Below are positions 8,981 through 17,228 of a DNA stretch of 64,000 nt, in pieces. The DNA is from Serratia plymuthica. Lineage in GTDB: Bacteria > Pseudomonadota > Gammaproteobacteria > Enterobacterales > Enterobacteriaceae. The stretch is from contig NZ_CP068771.1 in the NCBI RefSeq assembly GCF_018336935.1, positions 930,001 to 994,000 of the forward strand, written 5' to 3'. Position 1 is the first letter of the stretch. Each line of letters starts with the position of its first letter. The position numbers were made by a program, and so were the translations under genes. Under the pieces are notes generated by a model that was not told the origin of the DNA, searched no databases, and was given only the letters and a program-made list of their open reading frames with translations.

Positions 8981-9161
8981 TATGACATTCCATGTAGTAC
9001 CAAGAGCAAGAGCAAGAGCAAGAGCGCAGGCTGCATCGCCAACGGGCCAGTTTGAAAAACTGAATCATGCCGACATGTAACCCTTCTCGCCGTAATGCGC
9101 TTAGCCATAAAACAGTGGACAGCGAACCAGTAACAAGCCAAATCCATAGGCTTGCCCGCAT
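8964..9161 (-). CDS. Small hydrophobic peptide with a hexanucleotide repeat
   Basis: The 65-residue frame starts MRASLWIWLVTGSLSTVLW, a probable membrane segment. It starts inside the stop of the upstream gene (TGATG) and runs 17 bases into the MFS gene, the usual look of translational coupling. Near its end four tandem TTGCTC-type hexamers (9001-9024) encode the run RSCSCSCSW. No family is recognised. The chain continues only to YYMECHNDRAK, so the part after the membrane segment may be unstructured. I judge it more likely real than not, because of the overlaps. Confidence 0.45.
   Translation of the reverse strand: MRASLWIWLVTGSLSTVLWLSALRREGLHVGMIQFFKLARWRCSLRSCSCSCSWYYMECHNDRAK
9001..9024. 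repeat. Four tandem CAAGAG hexamers
   Basis: On the plus strand CAAGAG is repeated four times without interruption, ending 20 bases before the initiation codon of the MFS gene on the other strand. Hexamer loss or gain would not shift the frame, but it would change the coupling distance and the Ser-Cys run of the small peptide. Confidence 0.85.
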
Positions 9162-9847
9162 CAGGGGACGCCGCGATACAGAGGCTGAAGTGCCGAGAGA
9201 TGAGCACCCGCACTAACGGCTTCAAGCGACTGCCCATAATTATTACGTGTCCCCAGCCCCGACGCGGCAAACGGCATTCCGGCTTTAATGGGGATCTGCA
9301 TACCATTGGGGGGGAAACGCACAATACTTCCGTCGTTGAGGATCACACCATTGGTTTCACCAAGGGGTCCTGTCAGGACAGTCTCGATAGAACCTTCAAC
9401 TTCCAGTTGCTGCAAATTATTCGCACGCAGATGGGGAGGAACCCCCCCATTACCGATAGCCGGTGGTTGATCAATCAGAACGCGGCCTGTCGCAACATTG
9501 ACTATGCTGTTGGCTTTTACTCGTTCCGCCGTTTCCCGATACCCCATGATACGAATGGACTGACCCGGCGAGGCGACCACGGCCAATATGTCCCCCATAT
9601 GGGGTGGAAAGGCGACGATGATGCCGCTTTCCAGCCGCAAACCATCGACTTCCCCGAAAGGATTGATGAGAAGACGCTGTACCTTGCCTTCAGCTACCGC
9701 CGCCAAATCGTTCGAGGCATGGTTAACCGAGGGCAGAGGCAAGGGGTGAAGAGACACAAGAGGAGGGTTGGGTGGGACCTGTGTTATAGCCGGCGCTATT
9801 CCACCCAATATAGAGAACAAAGATAAAACCGTAACGGACACTTTCAT
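9161..9847 (-). CDS. Secreted protein of unknown function with two internal repeats
   Basis: This 228-residue protein starts with a signal peptide (MKVSVTVLSLFSILGGIAPA) and then a proline-rich spacer (VPPNPPLVSLHPLPLP). The mature part has two copies of one motif. Copy one is GKVQRLLINPFGEVDGLRL followed by GIIVAFPPHMG. Copy two is GSIETVLTGPLGETNGVIL followed by GSIVRFPPNGM. They are about 90 residues apart, with further similarity after each. This looks like a tandem small beta domain; I do not know its function. It is the first gene after the sigma-54 promoter and probably the main output of the adjacent two-component system. Confidence 0.7.
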   Translation of the reverse strand: MKVSVTVLSLFSILGGIAPAITQVPPNPPLVSLHPLPLPSVNHASNDLAAVAEGKVQRLLINPFGEVDGLRLESGIIVAFPPHMGDILAVVASPGQSIRIMGYRETAERVKANSIVNVATGRVLIDQPPAIGNGGVPPHLRANNLQQLEVEGSIETVLTGPLGETNGVILNDGSIVRFPPNGMQIPIKAGMPFAASGLGTRNNYGQSLEAVSAGAHLSALQPLYRGVP

Positions 9848-9886
9848 GATAACTCCCGAGAAAAAACAGCCATGTCTTTTCCTATG

Positions 9887-9901
9887 GCAAGGAGTGTGCC
9901 A
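9887..9901 (-). promoter_or_regulatory. Sigma-54 promoter upstream of the secreted protein gene
   Basis: Read on the minus strand, TGGCAC-ACTCC-TTGC matches the sigma-54 -24/-12 consensus TGGCAC-N5-TTGC exactly. It lies 40 bases before the start of the secreted protein gene. The adjacent regulator is of the sigma-54-activating type, so the two fit together. Confidence 0.85.
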
Positions 9902-9952
9902 AATAAAAAATTTAAACTATTCAGTTTATTAGGTTAAATGCTTTTTATAAAG

Positions 9953-9992
9953 TGTCCGAAAATCGGACAGGCTGATGTCCAGAATACGGACA
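9953..9992. promoter_or_regulatory. Two palindromic upstream activator sites (TGTCC...GGACA)
   Basis: Site one, at 9953-9969, reads TGTCCG-AAAAT-CGGACA. Site two, at 9976-9992, reads TGTCC-AGAATAC-GGACA. Their centres are 23 bases apart, about two helical turns, so dimers would bind on one face. They lie roughly 50-100 bases upstream of the -24/-12 promoter, in the gap after the regulator gene. They are the best candidates for its binding sites. Confidence 0.75.
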
Positions 9993-9998
9993 CCCCTG

Positions 9999-11336
9999 CT
10001 ATTTAATGCCAAAATGTTCAAGCCTACGATAAAGCTGCTGACGCGAAAGGCCAAGCCGACGGGCCGCTTGAGCTCGGTTATCTCCGGTTGCAGCCAATGC
10101 GCGCATAATCATCTCCCGCTCAATGGCCGCCATAGTCTCCTCCAGCGTACCATCCCAGTTCAGCACCGGCCCTGGGCTCTCAACCGGAGAGGCACACAAC
10201 CCCAGTTGGTTGGGGTCAATAATCGAACCCTGACTGAGCACTGATGCCCTTTTTATCGCATTCTGCAACTCACGCACGTTCCCCGGCCACAGGTGCGCCA
10301 ACAACACTTGAGCGGCCTGATGGGAAAGACGCTTGGGTGTATCGCCCCCCGAACGTCGTAAAAAATGTTCCGCCAGTAAAATTGCGTCTCCCAAGCGTTC
10401 ACGCAGTGGGGGCAACGTAATGGTGATGACCTGTAGCCGATACCATAAGTCTTCACGGAAACTGCCTTCCCGCACCGCCAAAGGCAGGTCATGATGCGTA
10501 GCGGCAACGATGCGCACCTTCACAGGATAGGAGCGAGATCCCCCGACGGGAGTGACCTCTCGCTCCTGCAATGTTCGTAAAATTTTCGCTTGCGTCGGCA
10601 ACGGCATGTCACCGATTTCATCCAAAAACAGGGTGCCGCCCTCTGCCTCTCGGAATCGCCCAATACGATCCGATATGGCACCGGAAAATGCCCCCTTTAC
10701 ATGCCCAAACAATTCGCTTTCTATCAGATCTGTCGGGATTGCCGAGCAATTTACCGCGATGAAAGGCCCGGTGGAGTATGAACTGTTACGATGTAGCTCG
10801 CGGGCCACCAATTCTTTCCCTGTTCCTGTCTCCCCCATAACCAGTACGGTGATATCACTGTTCGCCACCTGGCCAATACGTTTAAAAACCTGTCGCATGG
10901 CCTCGCTACTCCCGACCAGATCATCGTCAGGTGATGGCATCTCAGCAGACGGTTTTGACGCGCTCTGATCTTCCGCGCTCTGCCTCAGGGCGCGCATTAG
11001 CACCTCTTGCAGCGCTGCCCGGCTAATGGGTTTCGTCAGGTGATCAAAGGCGCCCATCCGCATTGCCTCAATGGTATTACCACCGCTGGCATACGCCGTT
11101 AACATAATGCAGGGCACGCCGGGTGCGAGCTTGCGAGCCTGACGCAGGAAGACCAGCCCGTCATCACCCGGCATACGTAAATCCACAATAGCGACAGCGA
11201 CATGGCCGGCGCGAAGCTGTTCTAGTCCGGCCAATGTACCGTCAGCCTCTATCGCGTGATGATGCAAATCGGTCACGGCTTCAGCCAGGCTGGCACGGAA
11301 AGCGACATCGTCATCAACAATCAACACACAGGCCAT
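9999..11336 (-). CDS. NtrC-family sigma-54-dependent response regulator
   Basis: This 445-residue activator has three parts. The receiver domain (residues 1-120) has an acidic pocket VDDD, phospho-acceptor Asp near residue 52 in IVDLRMPGDDG, and Lys in LTKPIS. The AAA+ domain has Walker A GETGTGKE, Walker B LFLDEIGDM, and arginine fingers in the VRELQNAIKRA region. The C-terminal Fis-type helix-turn-helix reads NRAQAARRLGLSRQQLYRRLEHF. The sigma-54-contacting loop reads GAFSGA, not the usual GAFTGA. It is encoded just after its kinase (16-base overlap), and a sigma-54 promoter with two palindromes follows, implying local control of the 9847 operon. Confidence 0.93.
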   Translation of the reverse strand: MACVLIVDDDVAFRASLAEAVTDLHHHAIEADGTLAGLEQLRAGHVAVAIVDLRMPGDDGLVFLRQARKLAPGVPCIMLTAYASGGNTIEAMRMGAFDHLTKPISRAALQEVLMRALRQSAEDQSASKPSAEMPSPDDDLVGSSEAMRQVFKRIGQVANSDITVLVMGETGTGKELVARELHRNSSYSTGPFIAVNCSAIPTDLIESELFGHVKGAFSGAISDRIGRFREAEGGTLFLDEIGDMPLPTQAKILRTLQEREVTPVGGSRSYPVKVRIVAATHHDLPLAVREGSFREDLWYRLQVITITLPPLRERLGDAILLAEHFLRRSGGDTPKRLSHQAAQVLLAHLWPGNVRELQNAIKRASVLSQGSIIDPNQLGLCASPVESPGPVLNWDGTLEETMAAIEREMIMRALAATGDNRAQAARRLGLSRQQLYRRLEHFGIK

Positions 11337-12823
11337 GTCAGCTCCATTTCAAAACGCGCCCCTCGCACGCAATCGACCAAGTAAATGTGTCCGCCGTGAG
11401 CATGAACAATTTCACGTACCAGCGCCAGACCTAGCCCGGTGCCGCCATGCCGGCCTGTGATAAATGGCTTGAACAGCTGAGCCCGCAGCTCTTCGGATAC
11501 GCCGGGGCCATCATCAGCCACCCACAATAACAAGTTACCGTTATCATTACGTCTGGCCCCCATCTCAATACGCCCAAGGTCGGAAACATGAGCCAGCGCG
11601 TTTAATATCAGATTATCCAGTGCTCGCGCCATTTGTGGCGGGTCGAACAATGTGATGCCGTGCATCTGGGAATGCAACTCAGGGGCAATCGTCAGCACCA
11701 GTTCAATCTGCCGCTTCTGGGCAGTCTCAAGATGCACTGTTTTCCTTTCCTGTAACCATGCCTCAATGTTGACTGCGTGGCGTTCAACGCGAAATGGCTG
11801 TGTTAAGGCCAGCAGGCTGGAAACCAACCGGTTTAGCCGTTCCGTTTGCTCTAAAACCGCCTGCAAGGCACTTTCTGCTCGTACCAGCCTGATCGCTTCG
11901 GGGGCGAGCAACGCATTTTCGGCCTTCATTTGCATAGTGGCGAGCGGATTACGAATTTCATGCGCCAGCCCGGCGGAAAGCTCACCTAGCGCCGCCAGTT
12001 TTTCTGCCTGTGCCAATTCAGCCGACAGGCGTGTAGATTCACGTTGGGCATTAGCCAAGCGTTGCGCATAGTCATTCAGCGCCACCGTCACCCGATCAAG
12101 CTCAGGCAGCCCTGAGAGTTCGGCGAGGGTCGGTGAGTCGATAGCAGTCCGCGATTTGTCCAGGACCTCAGCCAGATGATGTACGCCGCGTGACCAGCGA
12201 GTAAGTGCCCAACCCAACCAACCGCCGGATAAGAGTACAAACCCCAGCAAAAGCCCCATTGCCAATACCAACTTATCAAGCGCATCACCGGTGATTGTCG
12301 GAACGCGAGATAATGTCCACGCAACCAGCCCCGTATTAGCCTCCATCGGGCAGGCTGAAAAAACGACGGCTTCACGCAGACCTAGGCGCAAATCGGTAAC
12401 GGAACGCCGCCCTTCGAATGCGCGATGGCTTGTTGACTCAATTCGCTCCAATTCAGCACTTGGCGGGTCCTGTTTGATCCCACTTCCGTCATAAGTGGGG
12501 AAGGCGTAGGCCACGACCCCCGAGTGGGCACTCCACAATCCACCTTCAACGCCAGGCCTGTCTCGCAGAGTTAAATCGATGATTGCCTGTGCGGTGGAAA
12601 CCCACTGCGGGTTTGTGTCCATATTGCCAGGGACAGCGCGAATGCCCGCCCGCGAGGCGGAAGCCCGTAAAGTTTCACAGCTGGTGGCTGTTTCCTGGCG
12701 AACGCGCCTAATCTGCTCATCCGCCCCCTGTCGGCCAAGCTCGAAGATAAGCCACCCTAGCGTTATTGAGACCGCCGCAAAACTTAACCATATGAACAAT
12801 AACCCGCGTCGCAGAGGCATCAT
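11321..12823 (-). CDS. Membrane sensor histidine kinase
   Basis: The 500-residue kinase has an N-terminal membrane segment (LLFIWLSFAAVSITLGWLI), a periplasmic sensor of about 150 residues, and a second membrane segment near residues 190-210. A linker helix and a HisKA domain follow, with phospho-acceptor His in GLAHEIRNPLATMQ. The ATPase domain has N-box NLILNALAH, G1 VADDGPG and G2 GGTGLGLALV. The sensor does not resemble a known ligand-binding domain that I can name. It overlaps the response regulator gene by 16 bases. An ATG pair opens the gene behind AAGGA, so the start could be 12823 or 12820. Confidence 0.9.
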   Translation of the reverse strand: MMPLRRGLLFIWLSFAAVSITLGWLIFELGRQGADEQIRRVRQETATSCETLRASASRAGIRAVPGNMDTNPQWVSTAQAIIDLTLRDRPGVEGGLWSAHSGVVAYAFPTYDGSGIKQDPPSAELERIESTSHRAFEGRRSVTDLRLGLREAVVFSACPMEANTGLVAWTLSRVPTITGDALDKLVLAMGLLLGFVLLSGGWLGWALTRWSRGVHHLAEVLDKSRTAIDSPTLAELSGLPELDRVTVALNDYAQRLANAQRESTRLSAELAQAEKLAALGELSAGLAHEIRNPLATMQMKAENALLAPEAIRLVRAESALQAVLEQTERLNRLVSSLLALTQPFRVERHAVNIEAWLQERKTVHLETAQKRQIELVLTIAPELHSQMHGITLFDPPQMARALDNLILNALAHVSDLGRIEMGARRNDNGNLLLWVADDGPGVSEELRAQLFKPFITGRHGGTGLGLALVREIVHAHGGHIYLVDCVRGARFEMELTWPVC

Positions 12824-12871
12824 TTTTCCTTTTTGTTATGAGCGGTTCATACGTTTTTGAATCAGCGAATT

Positions 12872-12952
12872 CTAACATTCTTTGTAAGCATCCCGCTTAC
12901 CCGGCGTGATGAACCGGTGATCCAGGTGCTGACTGAAATGGCAGAACGTTAA
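12872..12952 (+). pseudogene. Probable IS3-family transposase (orfB) fragment
   Basis: A short frame ends RRDEPVIQVLTEMAER-stop. The pattern basic-D-[DE]-x-V-I-x-x-L-x-x-[LM]-A-E-R is typical of the segment just before the integrase core of IS3-type orfB. Only about 25 residues can be followed, with no recognisable IS ends. The assignment rests on this motif alone. Confidence 0.4.
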
Positions 12953-14168
12953 ACCCGTTTGTGGTTATTCACGATACTACCTGCGGTTCGCACCGACTTT
13001 TCTGCACCGCTGCTAAAGGCCGGGAGTTGTTGGTCAAGGCTGTGCCGCTTGTGGAAGAGTTTGACAGGAAGTTTTCCTAGTGCAGATAAGCGTTCCCGAC
13101 TTACACGGGGGACACCAGGCGTTCTGGGGGGAATCAGCCGGGAAACCAATACCGGAAAAACGCTAAAGCGGTGGCCAGTTTTAGTTGACCATTACGTAAT
13201 CGCTTAATGAAAAATAGTGACACGTTAAAAGTAGAGTGTTGATGGTTTGTGAATATTTACCATCTTATCTCCATGGTGTGATATTCACGCCTGTCACATG
13301 GAGGGGCTCTAAAGGTCCGCCATTATGCGGGGTTTTGCATTTCGGCCTCAGCCAATTCCGATACACATCGACCCGTTTAAGGCTTGTTGCAAGAGAAAAA
13401 GTCCCCCAGAACAAGCAAAGGGACTCAGGGCGAAAGGCTTGGCTTCTTCTTAGTGTTCTGGATTTTTATCCAGTATCTTAAACCTGGTTATGTATGGATA
13501 TTTTTCGCTTTATTATTTGTGCTAATGATAACTGCTATAATTGCTACTGCGGCCAGATACCTGTGATTGTTGATGATGAAAGAAAAATAGTTAACGAAAG
13601 GCTTTCAGAAAGACTCTCCACTGAAAGAAAAACTTGTTTAATAGATGGTTAAATTGTGATTTCATTGGAACCTGATAGATTTCTAATGAAAAGAATAGAT
13701 AGTGCGAATTATTTATATCACTGGATTAAGTCTGAATCGCATCTAAAAAACAAATAAAATGAATTATGAGTGTGCTTATAAAGTGTTAGTGAATATTTTG
13801 TATGATGAGTATCTTAGGACTGGGGGACGTTGTAAAAATGGCGGAGAACGTTGTCTATGTTTCACTGAACCTCCTGAATGTTCTATGCGTATAGATAAAT
13901 AAAAATATCAACTTGTTAGCTTAAAATGCTATAAGGGAAAAATTTGATTTCGGTGGAGGAGTTACGCTGACCAAGTGATTGACGGGGGATCATGAATAAG
14001 CCTGCTAGCAAGCCGAAGTCAGGGCTGAGCTACAAAGATACGCACGGCCACCGGACAAAATCTGTCTGGAAATGGTGGGTAAGATCAAAGACTGAGTTAA
14101 GGGTTAAAAAGTGTATAGATATATGTGGGGGGACTGAGGCACACTATGGTCATCATTTATAATGAACA
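12953..14168. other. AT-rich region without a secure gene
   Basis: About 1.2 kb of low-GC sequence separates the kinase from the GntR regulator. Several short frames exist (for example 13384-13566, with a hydrophobic end FFALLFVLMITAIIATAA; 13759-13902; and 13992-14162, starting MNKPASKPKSGLSYKDTHG), but none belongs to a known family. Codon use and base composition differ from both flanks. It is probably decayed horizontally acquired DNA. Confidence 0.6.
13759..13902 (+). CDS. Short cysteine-rich frame with a Gly-Gly motif (uncertain)
   Basis: The 47-residue frame starts MNYECAYKVLVNILYDEYL, then RTGG, then RCKNGGERCLCFTEPPECSM and a basic-acidic tail. Four of its five cysteines follow the Gly-Gly. 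A leader ending in GG followed by a short Cys-rich core is what a C39-type exporter substrate looks like, and such an exporter is encoded at 15114. The leader lacks the MREL-type start of the two clear precursors, and I see no strong ribosome site. It could equally be a gene relic. Confidence 0.25.
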   Translation: MNYECAYKVLVNILYDEYLRTGGRCKNGGERCLCFTEPPECSMRIDK

Positions 14169-14813
14169 GTGTCTGTTTTAGAGGATGTAACGCCAGTGTA
14201 TGAAATAAAGGATGATGTTTTTAACAGATTACGGAACAGGATAATAGAAGGGGATTTTCAGGAGGGGCAGTATATAAATCCAGGAGAACTATGCATCTCA
14301 CTTAAAGTCAGTCCGGTGCCAGTGCGTGAGGCATTGATTCGTCTCTCCGAAAGAGGTCTGCTTATATGGGAAAGAAAACGTGGGTTCAGAATAATATCGT
14401 GTAGTTTGTCAGAATGCGCCGCAATATTGCAGATGAAACGTACAATCTTTACAAACGCGATTAATCGTTTGTGCCCGCTACAAATTTCACCAGACTATCT
14501 GAAAAATGCTTGCAGTCGCATCACCTCTGCACTATCTGATAATTTAAACTGGACTGAATTATCAGATATATTTCTTGAATATAATAATGTGATTATGTCT
14601 GAATTTGAGTTCCATATTTTCCAGATAGCCTATGACAGAATTCATGAGTACCACCGAAGGATGTTTGTGCTCGAACCTGATAAAATATCCTCTCGCTTGT
14701 TTCTCCTGAAAAAGACAATTGAGTACACTTACAGTTATCGCAAACATGAAGCTCTGGAGGCAGGGTTGCAATTTATTGACGACGATGTTCAAAGCATTTG
14801 CCAAACGGTATGA
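14169..14813 (+). CDS. GntR-family transcriptional regulator
   Basis: The 214-residue protein has an N-terminal winged helix: VFNRLRNRIIEGDFQEGQYI, then ELCISLKVSPVPVREALIRLSERGLL and a wing RGFRIISCS. The C-terminal part is helical and about 130 residues long, as in FadR-type members, but poorly conserved. The start is a GTG; upstream in-frame alternatives are absent. Codon use is AT-rich like the exporter genes. It converges on the exporter operon from the other side and could regulate the bacteriocin-like locus, but that is inference from position. No operator was identified. Confidence 0.75.
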   Translation: MSVLEDVTPVYEIKDDVFNRLRNRIIEGDFQEGQYINPGELCISLKVSPVPVREALIRLSERGLLIWERKRGFRIISCSLSECAAILQMKRTIFTNAINRLCPLQISPDYLKNACSRITSALSDNLNWTELSDIFLEYNNVIMSEFEFHIFQIAYDRIHEYHRRMFVLEPDKISSRLFLLKKTIEYTYSYRKHEALEAGLQFIDDDVQSICQTV

Positions 14814-14894
14814 ATACCGAAGGTTTGGCAGATACAAAACTAGTTAATTGTTAATAAGGTGCTGTAGAACGGGGTAGTTAAAGTAACCCCCGTT

Positions 14895-15056
14895 TTACAG
14901 ACGGATTTCTATCTCTTTACGGGAAAAATCATAGATCAGAATCTCGTGGAAGACATCGAATGCCAGTATGGCACGTGTTTGTCGAAAATTCCGCAATACG
15001 TATGCCAAAGTATCGTCCATATACCCCACGAAAGTGCAGTAGTGTTTCGGTAGCAC
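14895..15056 (-). CDS. Short frame directly after the exporter genes (uncertain)
   Basis: On the exporter strand, 57 bases after the ABC gene, a 53-codon frame reads VLPKHYCTFVGYMDDTLAYV, then LRNFRQTRAILAFDVFHEIL and IYDFSRKEIEIRL. The composition looks protein-like. It can only start at GTG 15056 or an internal ATG (MDDTLAYV), neither with a good ribosome site. Bacteriocin operons often end with a small immunity gene, but no membrane segment is evident. It may instead be the C-terminal remnant of a larger gene. Confidence 0.3.
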   Translation of the reverse strand: MLPKHYCTFVGYMDDTLAYVLRNFRQTRAILAFDVFHEILIYDFSRKEIEIRL

Positions 15057-15113
15057 CGTATGTCATTGAGGCAGAAACCTGTCTCTATACGGTGAAGGAT
15101 TAACTGGCGATAT

Positions 15114-17213
15114 TCATTTCCCTTTATTTATGAGAGAAAATGCTTTACCTGCTAGCGCAATAGTTTTGGGGCGATGAGCGACAATAATTCGTGTAATTCC
15201 CAAATCGGAAATGGCTTCATTGATGAGATTTTCATTGTTTTCGTCGAGATGGCTGGTTGACTCGTCCATGAAAAGAAGCATCGGCTTGCGATATAGTGCC
15301 CGGGCAAGAAAGAGCCGTTGCTTTTGGCCTCCTGAAAGCAAATTTCCCATATCGCCTACGAACGAAGAATAACCCATCGGCATCGCGGTGATCTCTGTAT
15401 CAATTTGAGCGGTGCGTGCGCACTCTTCAATCCAGTCCTGATCAGCGACAGGATCGAAGCATGCAATGTTCTCAGCGATGGTACCGGAAAAGAGTCTGTC
15501 ATCCTGTAACACACAACCTGTGAGTGCGCGGTAATTAGAAAGTCCAATGCTTTTGATATTTTTCCCGCCATACATGACCTGACCACTGGAAGGAGAAATC
15601 AAACCGGCAAGGATTTTCAGCAGGGTTGTTTTACCACAACCTGAAGGCCCCACAATGGCAATGCTTTTACCCGGTTCAACAGTCAAATTGATTCCTTTTA
15701 AAATCTCTGCTTCACCTGTTCCATATCTGAAATGAATATCTTTCGCCTCAAAAATAGCATTTTTTTGAAACCCTGGCTGAGGTGGTGGTACGTGCAGGCT
15801 ACTGTCTTCTTCAACATTTGTAAGAGCTATATCGGCAAGACGTTGTGAATGTAGGCTCAGCATTTTTAAACGAAAAGCTATGTCAGTTAATTTATTTGAA
15901 CGGCTGAACAATTGCTCTTGATAAAATGAATATGCTATGAACATACCGACAGTCATTTGACCATGTATAATCGCACGTGCTCCCAGACATAACATTATGA
16001 TCCTTCCAGTACCAAAAAGGAAAATTGCTATAAAGTCGAACAAAATATCAATCCGTCGAATCCTTAATCCGCAGTTTGTGGCGTCAGCAAGTTTCTTTAT
16101 CCATGATGCTAAACGGTTTGTCTCAAGGCCCAAAACTTTTAAACTGGCAGCTCCACGAATTGTTTCCATAAAATGGGTGCTTTCGCGGGCCTGTAGGACC
16201 AGTCTTTCTTCAGAGGATTGGCGATAGGTGTTGTAGAACAGAATTCTTATAGCTATATAAGTTGCTATAATCATAAGTGCTAACACAGCCAGAGAGGAAT
16301 TATAGGTGAACATCATTGCAATAAGTCCTACGATCATGCACCCATCTATTATGGCATCTATGAGGTCTGTCGTGAGGGTATGTTGAATTGAATCAAGACT
16401 ATGAAATCGCGATAAAATATCTCCGACGTGACGACTTTCAAAAAATGTTAATGGAAGGCGAATTAAATGAGAAAACAGTCCGATTTCCCATTGCAGGCTG
16501 AGTTGAGTACTTAAGAACATCATCATCCATGATCGCCCGAAGCTGATCAATGCTTGTAGGATTAGAACGATTAATAATCCTATCCCGGTCATGGTAACAA
16601 GTTCAAGATCGCTACTGACCACGGCCTGATCAATTACCAGTTGAAGTCCGATCGGCCCTAATAAGGCAAAAAATTCCAGGCAGAAAGTGAGTAAAAATAT
16701 TGAGATAAGACTGCGTCGGAGACCACTGATTTTATCGAAAAGTCCCGATAAACTTAATTTTTTCAGTTCAGTGCGCTTTTGAAAGCTTGGAGTGGGAAAC
16801 ACTTCCAAAACGATCCCAGTTAAGTGTTTTTTGACCTCTGAATATGATATTTTTCTTTTTCCCTGGGCTGGATCATGAATAATTATTTCCTTAGAATTAA
16901 CTCGCTCCAGTACAACATAGTGATTGAAGTCCCAGTGTAAAATAGCAGGTAAACGCAATTCATGAAGTTCTTCCGGCTCTATGCGTAATGCTCGGCTTGT
17001 TAAAGACAACTTTCCACACATATCTGCCAAATCCTTGAGCGTCATCCCCTTTAAAGACGTAGAGAAGTGGTGTCTCAGTGCGCTTAAATCCACTCTAAAC
17101 CCATAGAACCCGGCCACCATAGCCAGGCATGCCAGTCCACATTCTGCAGCCTCTGTCTGTAGCACAACAGGAAGTCGTCTGGTAAAGCTAAATTGAATAT
17201 CGTTAAATCTCAT
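15114..17213 (-). CDS. Peptidase-containing ABC transporter (C39, bacteriocin/microcin exporter)
   Basis: This 699-residue inner-membrane protein cuts double-glycine leaders and exports the released peptide. Residues 1-130 are a C39 peptidase with Gln19 and Cys25 in LQTEAAECGLACLAM, His98 in FNHYVVLE, and Asp114 in HDPAQG: a complete catalytic set. Six hydrophobic segments follow (about 160-440). The nucleotide-binding domain then shows GPSGCGKTTL, LSGGQKQRLFLARAL and LLFMDEST. Domain order and length match the CvaB/MchF-type exporters of class II microcins. It follows the HlyD-family adaptor by 15 bases. Across the divergent promoter region lie two precursors whose leaders end in AGG, the expected substrates. 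Confidence 0.95.
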   Translation of the reverse strand: MRFNDIQFSFTRRLPVVLQTEAAECGLACLAMVAGFYGFRVDLSALRHHFSTSLKGMTLKDLADMCGKLSLTSRALRIEPEELHELRLPAILHWDFNHYVVLERVNSKEIIIHDPAQGKRKISYSEVKKHLTGIVLEVFPTPSFQKRTELKKLSLSGLFDKISGLRRSLISIFLLTFCLEFFALLGPIGLQLVIDQAVVSSDLELVTMTGIGLLIVLILQALISFGRSWMMMFLSTQLSLQWEIGLFSHLIRLPLTFFESRHVGDILSRFHSLDSIQHTLTTDLIDAIIDGCMIVGLIAMMFTYNSSLAVLALMIIATYIAIRILFYNTYRQSSEERLVLQARESTHFMETIRGAASLKVLGLETNRLASWIKKLADATNCGLRIRRIDILFDFIAIFLFGTGRIIMLCLGARAIIHGQMTVGMFIAYSFYQEQLFSRSNKLTDIAFRLKMLSLHSQRLADIALTNVEEDSSLHVPPPQPGFQKNAIFEAKDIHFRYGTGEAEILKGINLTVEPGKSIAIVGPSGCGKTTLLKILAGLISPSSGQVMYGGKNIKSIGLSNYRALTGCVLQDDRLFSGTIAENIACFDPVADQDWIEECARTAQIDTEITAMPMGYSSFVGDMGNLLSGGQKQRLFLARALYRKPMLLFMDESTSHLDENNENLINEAISDLGITRIIVAHRPKTIALAGKAFSLINKGK

Positions 17214-17228
17214 ATATCTTAATTTCCG

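Noticed and set aside
9152-9826. 224-residue plus-strand frame opposite the secreted protein
   Set aside because: No signal peptide or repeats; the minus-strand frame has signal peptide, internal duplication and a sigma-54 promoter.
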